Assembly (NCBI GenBank): GCA_902776645.1 | Contig: CACYQT010000019.1 | Coordinates: forward strand, 1 to 49,209 | Length of the DNA: 49,209 nt | Reading direction: 5' to 3' | Source: an uncultured bacterium | GTDB lineage: Bacteria > Verrucomicrobiota > Lentisphaeria > Oligosphaerales > Oligosphaeraceae | In this document: positions 43,156 through 49,209 of the stretch, piece by piece | How the letters are laid out: each line of letters opens with the position of its first letter | How positions within the stretch are numbered: position 1 is the stretch's first letter | The notes under the pieces: model-generated | Database searches by the model: none | What the model was told of the DNA's origin: nothing | Seen by the model: only the letters and a program-made list of their open reading frames with translations | Translations under genes and position numbers: made by a program

Positions 43156-44601
43156 CTATTCCGCAAAAAGATCGTCCGCGGTGACCTCACTATGGACAAT
43201 CGAGCTATGGCTCCCATTCGCAACACCTTGCGGTGTAATGAACGTATGGACCATACCACCATTTTTCCGTGTAACCTGCCGAAAAATCTCAAGCCGCTCC
43301 CGCAAATGCTGTTCGTATTCCTTCGTAATCACATATTTCCCTTCGGAGAACTTGGCTTCGCACAAATGGACGATTTTGTCGGCACGTGCGATGAGCAAGT
43401 CTATTTGCGCGCCTTTTTCGGGGAGATCCTGTCTTGAAATCTTGCCTGGGGTATATCGCCATGCCGAGACTTGAGTCTCCATGCCTGAAATGCCCAGCGC
43501 CTTTTTGATTTGCGGCAAATGCGCAAGACACACAAGTTCGAAGGTCAATCCTTGCCAAATTGCAACTGATTGCGTCAGATAATGATGCAACCAATAATCA
43601 TCATCGTGGCCACGTTCGTCATGGATAAATTTGAAATAAAAGAGCGTATAGAAATCACTGAGACGGATAATGGCGCTTTTGCTCTTGAGGCCAAATTGCG
43701 CATAGGATGTTATGAAATCACAACGTTCAAGATTCTTCAACACTTTACTGAGATTCCCCCCTGTCAGGCGAGTAGCCTCCATAATCTCTTCACGGGTCAT
43801 TCCCTCCCGATGATTCGCCAAAGTGCGCACGACGGAAATATACCGTTCCGCATTGCTGAACAAGGCGGAATATAATTCGTCGAATTCCGTTCGTAGCATC
43901 CCATCCATGCGGAAGCAGAGCCGATCGATGTTTTGCGGAAGACTAAACTCTTTTTCCAACAGGCTCCAATAGAACGGCACACCTCCTAAAGCCATGTAAC
44001 ATTGAATGATCTGGTAACGGTCCCAATCGAAGCCACGGCTCTCCAAATACTCCTCGCATTCATGCAATGTGAAGGGGCGCAGATAGATGCGGCGGGTTAT
44101 ACGATTGTGCAACCCGCCTGGATTGTCAATCAGCTTGTCCGCCATCCAGGAAGTCGCGCTGCCGCAGGCAATAAGGAATATGTCATCACGCATGGCGACC
44201 CAGCTGTTCCAAAAGTATTCCAATGCCGCCACGAAATCACTCTGCTTGGCGTCTATCCAAGGCATTTCATCAAAGAACAGGATTTTGCGCTTCGTGGAGT
44301 CCAGACGTTCCAACCAGCTTGCCAGATACTCAAACGCCTCCATCCAATTGGAGAACGCAGGAACGTTCGCATTATCTCCATAACGAATGAGCGCCTTTCG
44401 GAAATTCTGGAGCTGGACGCCTGTCTTCGCCTTATGCGCCCCAACATAATGAAAATCAAATCGGTCTTTGAAGAAGCTACGTACCAGAAATGTCTTGCCT
44501 ATTCGACGACGTCCATACAAAACGACAAACTCTGAACGCGATGATTCCATGGCTCGTGACAATTCTTCGCATTCACGATCACGTCCAATCCGTCTTTCCA
44601 T
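43156..44601 (-). CDS. AAA ATPase with C-terminal DUF234 nuclease-like domain
   Basis: 481 residues. MERRIGRDRECEELSRAM and LYGRRRIGKTFLVRSFF (Walker A) with ILFFDEMPW (Walker B) and IACGSATSWM (sensor) form an archaeal-type AAA domain (about 1-220). A winged-helix region (about 265-330, GMTREEIMEATRLTGGNLSKVL) follows. A DUF234 PD-(D/E)xK-like domain (about 335-480) has QIDLLIARADKIVHLCEAKF, with the D-E-K arrangement of the nuclease core. The family is very abundant in anaerobes and archaea, often in many copies, and its function is unknown; transposon, plasmid or toxin roles have been suggested. Two long inverted repeats lie 70-157 bp upstream. Confidence 0.88.
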   Translation of the reverse strand: MERRIGRDRECEELSRAMESSRSEFVVLYGRRRIGKTFLVRSFFKDRFDFHYVGAHKAKTGVQLQNFRKALIRYGDNANVPAFSNWMEAFEYLASWLERLDSTKRKILFFDEMPWIDAKQSDFVAALEYFWNSWVAMRDDIFLIACGSATSWMADKLIDNPGGLHNRITRRIYLRPFTLHECEEYLESRGFDWDRYQIIQCYMALGGVPFYWSLLEKEFSLPQNIDRLCFRMDGMLRTEFDELYSALFSNAERYISVVRTLANHREGMTREEIMEATRLTGGNLSKVLKNLERCDFITSYAQFGLKSKSAIIRLSDFYTLFYFKFIHDERGHDDDYWLHHYLTQSVAIWQGLTFELVCLAHLPQIKKALGISGMETQVSAWRYTPGKISRQDLPEKGAQIDLLIARADKIVHLCEAKFSEGKYVITKEYEQHLRERLEIFRQVTRKNGGMVHTFITPQGVANGSHSSIVHSEVTADDLFAE

Positions 44602-44670
44602 TGTCGCCTCCTGAAAACATGCCTTGTAAAAACAAAATCACCATGACAATGATGTCGTTTTTATAAAATA

Positions 44671-44758
44671 TTGACCAAAACTCAATTTTCAAGGCACTTT
44701 TGGTCAAGATTTTTACGAATTTTGACCAAAACTCAATTTTTCAGGCACTTTTGGTCAA
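44671..44758. repeat. Two copies of an inverted repeat upstream of the AAA/DUF234 gene
   Basis: Each copy is TTGACCAAAA, a 17-nt spacer with CTCAATTTT and GGCAC, then TTTTGGTCAA (44671-44707 and 44722-44758). The copies start 51 bp apart. They lie before the ATPase gene and after the stop of the DUF4838 gene. They could be operators, paired hairpins or recombination sites. Confidence 0.8.
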
Positions 44759-44819
44759 GATTTTTATCAAAGGCCATGTCATCCGACGATGGAAGGTTGT
44801 ATCGTCTCCGACCGAAATT

Positions 44820-47117
44820 CTACCTTACGCGATAGAGCTCCACATGGTCAAAGAAAACCTTTCCAACGCTTTTGGCTGCGCCAAGCTGGAAGCTCAGCCG
44901 CCGTTCGTCCTTCGGCGAGAAGAAATAGCCTTCAATTTCACGCCATTCGCCTTGTTTGAGATTGGGGGAGAAGAACTTGGAGCTGACGTGATCATCCCAT
45001 CCCGTGCCGTTCGGCATGCGGAAACGGACGCTGATTGTGGCGACACTCTCCGGATAGCGTTCGATTTTCACCTTGGCCCGCACAAGATACAGGCCTGGCT
45101 GGAGGACGATGTCCTGCAGGATGCACGCATTGTCCGTATCGGCGAACCATGCGCAGGTCTTCCCGTCTTCGGCGTCGTTTTTGTCCATGCCGCATGTGCC
45201 GAAATTGCGGCACCAGAAGTTCCAATTATTTGCTCCCAAAGTCTTTGTGTCGGTCTGAGCCACGCCGCTCTTGTTGCCGTACTCTTCGAAGGAGGGATTC
45301 TTCACGATGTTCGGATAGGCCGTCGGATTCTCACGTTGTTTCCGTGAAAATTCCACAACTTCCGGATAGGCCTTCATGAGATCGTTGTTCTCGAAAGGCG
45401 CGATGAGCCGTTCAAGATACTGCCGCGATTTCGGCGAAAGATCACGGCTTCTTGCCCGCGAAAGCGCCTTCTGACATTGTTCGACCAGTCCGCACTGCAC
45501 GAGAGCCGACCACGATATGTTCGAATTCGTATGATAGAGCGCGGGAAACGGCGAACGGTTCCACGCAGTTTCCGCGCAGGAAAGATATTCCGCGACATCG
45601 TCCGCAGCCGCCCCGTAGACGCGCTCCAAGTACATCCTGCGCAACTGGTTGACGTCTTGATACGGATTCCACAACAGTTGGTTGATGACCCAGATGTAGA
45701 TGCCGTTGCTGTCCCATATGCTGCTACATGTGTTGTGGTTGTTGTGGCCGTAGATTTTCAGCGGCGTGTCCTGCACGACTTCGCTGTAGGCGGAGCGAAT
45801 GCCGCGTTCGTATGACCAGCGGTAGTCGTTCGCCGTGTTCACATCCGCCGGCCGCGGATAGTCGTTCGAAAGGCCGTGGTAATCGTAAAGAACGATTCCA
45901 GAAGCATTTCCATAGTCAAGCCAACTCATCAGCCGCGTGAAGGAATAGTCGTTCTGCGGTGCATAGACCGGATATTTGATGTCTTTGAACGGCGCAGTGC
46001 AGATGATGCGGATGTTGTCTTCAATCGGCACGGCGGGGGCGATTTCCGTGAAAAGATAGGCGTATGTGCTGATTCCGCGCCCAGGAAAGTTTTTCTTCAA
46101 ATAACGCGCCACTTCGTTGAGAAACATGTAGTAATGCGTCGAGTAGAATGCCGGATCGCCAAGTTGCAACATCCGTCCGTTAGGCAACTTGATGGGCTGC
46201 TTGCAGCGTTCGCAGTCGCAACAGACTTCATTGTCCTCAATGCAGACGGAAAACCATTTTTCATTGGGCAGGCTGCGGACTTTCGCATCCATCTCCTTCA
46301 AAAAGATTTCCAGCGTTTCCGGATTGGAGAAGCAGGGCTGCGTCGTCGTCATCCGGCCGTTGACCCACGTGGGCTGCTTGCGCACGCCGCCATGCGCGGC
46401 GAAAATATTTGGATGGTCTTTCCAGTATTTCGTCGGCGAAAGATATCGCGTGATGACATTGTGGCCGTAGAAAGCCTCCTGCCACAGCCCCCAGCCGTTG
46501 CGGGCGGCCAGCATGTCCGCTTCCTTGGGAATGGAGCACCAGTTCGCACAGTTGCGGATGTTCCACATGACTTCCGGATTCGGTACGGGATAGTCCACCT
46601 TCCATCCGCGCAGCAGCATCAACGGGACGTCCATGTAGTCGTTCTCTTTCAGCGACAGTGTCGGCGTGACGGTAAACAGCGTGCCGATTTCCGTGTCAGG
46701 CCGCGCCCAGATGATGTCCGTGTTCCGCTGCAGCAATCTGTAGACGCCGTTCAAAACGCCTTTTGACATGGCGCCATAAATATATAGGTTGTTTCCGTCC
46801 CGTCGGACGGCATAGCCGTCGGTCTTGTCCAATGTCAGAAAATCCTTCGCGTAGCGTTGCCGCACGACATCCGTCGTGCCAAGCCAGATATGTTGCGGAA
46901 ACTCTCCAGGCGACTGCACCACAGGCAGTTCCGCGCCCGTAATCTCTTTTATCCATAGCTTCAGTTCGTCCGCCGCATGGCGAAGCGTGACATCCGCTTT
47001 CGCGTCCAAGACGATGTCCGCCACGGCGCGGCCGTTTTCCGTCACGGGAAACGGCGTCGCCATGCAGTACACAGACAAAATGGAAACAAGAAGAAATGAT
47101 GCCAAATCACGTTTCAT
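44820..47117 (-). CDS. Exported DUF4838 protein with C-terminal carbohydrate-binding domain
   Basis: 765 residues. A signal peptide (about 1-20, MKRDLASFLLVSILSVYCMA) is followed by an alpha-glucuronidase/GH20b-like N-terminal domain (about 30-155, TLRHAADELKLWIKEITGAELP). Next is the DUF4838 region (about 240-520, with FSVCIEDNEVCCDCERC and IRIICTAPFKDIKYPVY) and a CBM-like beta domain (about 610-765, NPSFEE, LQPGLYLVRAKVKIERY). The family resembles GH67/GH84-type hydrolases and is frequent in PVC and Bacteroidetes genomes; its activity is unproven. Several methionines compete for the start (47168, 47126, 47117), and none has a clear ribosome-binding site. The stop of the glycyl-radical enzyme is 47 bp upstream, so the two are co-transcribed. 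Confidence 0.82.
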   Translation of the reverse strand: MKRDLASFLLVSILSVYCMATPFPVTENGRAVADIVLDAKADVTLRHAADELKLWIKEITGAELPVVQSPGEFPQHIWLGTTDVVRQRYAKDFLTLDKTDGYAVRRDGNNLYIYGAMSKGVLNGVYRLLQRNTDIIWARPDTEIGTLFTVTPTLSLKENDYMDVPLMLLRGWKVDYPVPNPEVMWNIRNCANWCSIPKEADMLAARNGWGLWQEAFYGHNVITRYLSPTKYWKDHPNIFAAHGGVRKQPTWVNGRMTTTQPCFSNPETLEIFLKEMDAKVRSLPNEKWFSVCIEDNEVCCDCERCKQPIKLPNGRMLQLGDPAFYSTHYYMFLNEVARYLKKNFPGRGISTYAYLFTEIAPAVPIEDNIRIICTAPFKDIKYPVYAPQNDYSFTRLMSWLDYGNASGIVLYDYHGLSNDYPRPADVNTANDYRWSYERGIRSAYSEVVQDTPLKIYGHNNHNTCSSIWDSNGIYIWVINQLLWNPYQDVNQLRRMYLERVYGAAADDVAEYLSCAETAWNRSPFPALYHTNSNISWSALVQCGLVEQCQKALSRARSRDLSPKSRQYLERLIAPFENNDLMKAYPEVVEFSRKQRENPTAYPNIVKNPSFEEYGNKSGVAQTDTKTLGANNWNFWCRNFGTCGMDKNDAEDGKTCAWFADTDNACILQDIVLQPGLYLVRAKVKIERYPESVATISVRFRMPNGTGWDDHVSSKFFSPNLKQGEWREIEGYFFSPKDERRLSFQLGAAKSVGKVFFDHVELYRVR

Positions 47118-47164
47118 AAGATGCATAGCCCGTTCTGTATCGTCGGCGGAAGTCGTCGAAAAAA

Positions 47165-49209
47165 TCACTTATACTGATGCCGCTGAAGCACTTCCGCCTG
47201 CCATGCAGCGTTGAGCGAGACGAAACGCGCGGAGAAGCCGCAGATTTTGATGATGAGATTCAGATGGCGCTCCGGATGGACCTGCGCGTCCAGCAAATCC
47301 TCACGGGAGAAGCAGTTAGGCTGCAAAAGATGGATGTTCTTCTTCGCGAACGTCCTGAAAACCGCCTCCAACGCTTCCGGCGTGACGCTGTTCTTGTCAA
47401 ACGACATGTTGCAGTTGGACGCGAAGATGTTCTCATGATGAAGCGAGCCGATGGCGTTCAACGCCGTCGTGATGGCCGAACGGTTGCGGAATTCCGACGG
47501 CACAAGCCCTTGCGCAAGATAGTCGCCGTTGCGGCGGCCGTCCGGCAGCGCACGCATCTTCTCGCCCCAGAAACGGTATTCGCGATAGATCCACGCCGCG
47601 ATAAGATACGGCCCGCCGCGGTCGTTCGTCAAATCGCAAATGTCGCGATGGACGGAATCATAGATGAAGGACATCAGGCGGTTGGGCAGCTCCGTGTCGT
47701 CGCCCCAATATGGACATTTAAGCACTTGTGCGCGAAGCTCTTCCGCACCTTCCCAGTTACGGCGGACAGCATCCAGAAGTTCGCGTACGGTGCAGACATG
47801 GCGGTCGAAGCAAAGCGTCTTGATGGCGCACAGCGAATCGACGACGTTGGCGGTGAAGGCCAGCGTGACGATGCGCGGCTTTTGGTCGCAACCGCCTGCC
47901 GTGACGTCTTTTCGATTCTCGATACAACTGTTGATGCAGGCGGAATACGCAGGATGCGGATTCGACAGCGGCGTCAATCGACCATATTCCGTGTAGATGC
48001 GCAACTGGTCGCGCAGGAAGGCGATGAAATCGTCATAGAACTGTTTGAGCAGCGTGTCGAAGTCCGGGCAGTCGTCCAGCGGACGGAAGGAGACGCGGGC
48101 GTCTTTCATGAGCTCAACATCTTGATAGATCGCCGCTTCCAATGCGCGTGCGACGCTGATGTAGTTGGCGGTGTCGACATCCGTGATGCTGTCCACATAG
48201 CCGTCCCAACAGCCCGTGCCGATGTATGTCCGCGCCCAGTCCAGCGGAACGCCTGCCTGCTGAAGCGCGGGAATATTGTGGCTGTCGTTGAAGAGCGCGA
48301 ACACGCAATGCGTGTCGCAAACCATCTGCGCGATCGTCGCAAGATATTCATGCGGAGAGTTTTCGTCAAAACGGCAATGGAGCTTCGGGAAGATGATGTC
48401 GAGCTCCTTGTGCGCCTTGAGGACCATCCGCGTAATGTCGTTGAAGACGGGATTGCCGTTTTTGTCGCAACCGCCGAGCGTAATGGGAATCTCCAACTCA
48501 TGGGCACTGTAGCTCTCCACCGTCGTCATACCGTCGTAATGGCAGTCGGCAATGGTCAGGAAGCGGCAGATGAGATCATAGGCGGCTTCCTTCGTGAGCC
48601 GCCCTGCCGCGATGTCGGCTTCGTAAAAGTCGATGAGACAATCATCTAGATGGCCCAATGCGAACATCGCGAGGCCATCGACGAGCGCAAGAATCTCCCG
48701 CATGAACCACAGCGTGTTCAGCGCTTCATAGAACGTCTTCGGCGGCTCCCACGGGCAACGTCGCGCCGAAACGGCGATCATCCGCATGAATTCCGTCTGT
48801 TGCGGCGTCAACGGCTCTTCGGACAGGATCTTGTCCGCCATGCCCGCGAATTTCAGCTGTAGCTTGTGGACGGCTTCCAGACCGGCCGCGGCAGTTTCCA
48901 AGAAGGCGCGTTCGTCCTCCGCCGTGCAATTTGGAAGTTCCTCCAACGCCTTGTCATGGAAGTATTTGAAGCCATGCTTGAGGATGTTCTGGAACGGCGG
49001 GATGTGATGGACTTCATCCGTGAAGAAGCCGCAGCAGAGGATGTAGTTCTGCATGTTCCGCGCGGAAAAGACCGCCTGCTCCTCCTGCGGGACTTTCTCC
49101 GACATGAATTTGAGCGTCAGTTCGCGCGGCGTCCAGCCTGGTTTGTTGACATACCAGCCGCCGTTGATGCCCGCCTCGTAATAGAACGGCGAGTTACGGT
49201 AGATGAACA
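47165..49209 (-). CDS. Glycyl radical enzyme, pyruvate-formate-lyase family, 5' end outside window
   Basis: About 680 residues are visible; the frame stays open to the right edge, so the N-terminus is missing. TFYEALNTLWFMREILALVDG belongs to the PFL-type barrel and TYIGTGCWDG carries the active-site cysteine. The C-terminal glycyl-radical loop is IKICGFSARFVSL, where lysine replaces the usual arginine of the RVxG motif. NNCNMSFDKNS-like NCNMSFDKNSVTPEALEA is typical of the C-terminal lobe. Such enzymes need an activating radical-SAM protein, not in view. Substrates range from pyruvate to diols, choline and phenylacetates; the cysteine context excludes nothing. It forms an operon with the DUF4838 protein, which suggests carbohydrate degradation. 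Confidence 0.88.
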   Translation of the reverse strand, partial: FIYRNSPFYYEAGINGGWYVNKPGWTPRELTLKFMSEKVPQEEQAVFSARNMQNYILCCGFFTDEVHHIPPFQNILKHGFKYFHDKALEELPNCTAEDERAFLETAAAGLEAVHKLQLKFAGMADKILSEEPLTPQQTEFMRMIAVSARRCPWEPPKTFYEALNTLWFMREILALVDGLAMFALGHLDDCLIDFYEADIAAGRLTKEAAYDLICRFLTIADCHYDGMTTVESYSAHELEIPITLGGCDKNGNPVFNDITRMVLKAHKELDIIFPKLHCRFDENSPHEYLATIAQMVCDTHCVFALFNDSHNIPALQQAGVPLDWARTYIGTGCWDGYVDSITDVDTANYISVARALEAAIYQDVELMKDARVSFRPLDDCPDFDTLLKQFYDDFIAFLRDQLRIYTEYGRLTPLSNPHPAYSACINSCIENRKDVTAGGCDQKPRIVTLAFTANVVDSLCAIKTLCFDRHVCTVRELLDAVRRNWEGAEELRAQVLKCPYWGDDTELPNRLMSFIYDSVHRDICDLTNDRGGPYLIAAWIYREYRFWGEKMRALPDGRRNGDYLAQGLVPSEFRNRSAITTALNAIGSLHHENIFASNCNMSFDKNSVTPEALEAVFRTFAKKNIHLLQPNCFSREDLLDAQVHPERHLNLIIKICGFSARFVSLNAAWQAEVLQRHQYK

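Overview
The window looks like about 49 kb of a chromosome from an anaerobic, carbohydrate-degrading bacterium of the PVC superphylum. A gut-type Lentisphaerota or Kiritimatiellota is the best guess. The reasons are the gene content (DUF4838 and GHL10 secreted hydrolase-like proteins, an FAD_oxidored-family flavoprotein, NPCBM and LamG modules, a glycyl-radical enzyme, a hydrazine-synthase-alpha-like c-type cytochrome protein) and the style of GC-rich palindromic repeats between genes. The placement is inferred from family content; there is no rRNA in the window. Genes are dense, mostly GC-rich, and lie on both strands in short operons. The region around 20.0-27.0 kb is visibly more AT-rich.

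Region 1 (1-2560, minus strand) is the 5' end of a polysaccharide-type operon. A sigma70-like promoter (about 2529-2558) is followed by a structured leader, two tandem NusG-family specialised antiterminators (1510-2094 and 766-1287), and a DegT/DnrJ/EryC1 aminotransferase that runs off the left edge. The leader holds a 99-codon frame whose SD and AUG can be hidden in a stem. That frame crosses 17 copies of a tetranucleotide repeat and stays open through two back-to-back intrinsic terminators, stopping in the loop of the second. Both alternative frames stop within 15 nt after the repeat. This has the architecture of a phase-variable, translation-coupled attenuator in front of antitermination factors, and is the most interesting find in the window.

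Region 2 (2.6-9.5 kb): a PIG-L deacetylase, tRNA-Met with its own promoter and terminator, a sugar-isomerase-like TIM barrel with a secreted propeller-like protein, an MqsR-like toxin with an MqsA-plus-Panacea antitoxin, an FAD oxidoreductase and a secreted SUMF1-domain protein. Region 3 (9.6-14.8 kb) is housekeeping: uppS-dxr (overlapping), ettA and a DUF445 membrane protein.

Region 4 (15.0-26.8 kb): two tandem paralogous secreted phosphodiesterase-LamG proteins, then a surface-glycan locus (UGM-like flavoprotein, a membrane protein broken by a decayed IS630 element, three glycosyltransferases and a Wzx-type flippase).

Region 5 (27.0-49.2 kb): a B12/radical-SAM enzyme, a GHL10 hydrolase, ApbE, a MurU-AmgK fusion for cell-wall sugar recycling, a CBM9-like protein, a TPR-like secreted protein, a large two-CxxCH NPCBM/propeller protein, an NCS2 permease, an unassigned TIM-barrel hydrolase-like protein, an AAA-ATPase/DUF234 protein behind paired inverted repeats, a DUF4838 protein, and a glycyl-radical enzyme that runs off the right edge. 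A theme through the first 14 kb is arrays of 7-bp repeats and GC-rich palindromes placed exactly at gene ends, several times supplying the start or stop codon.
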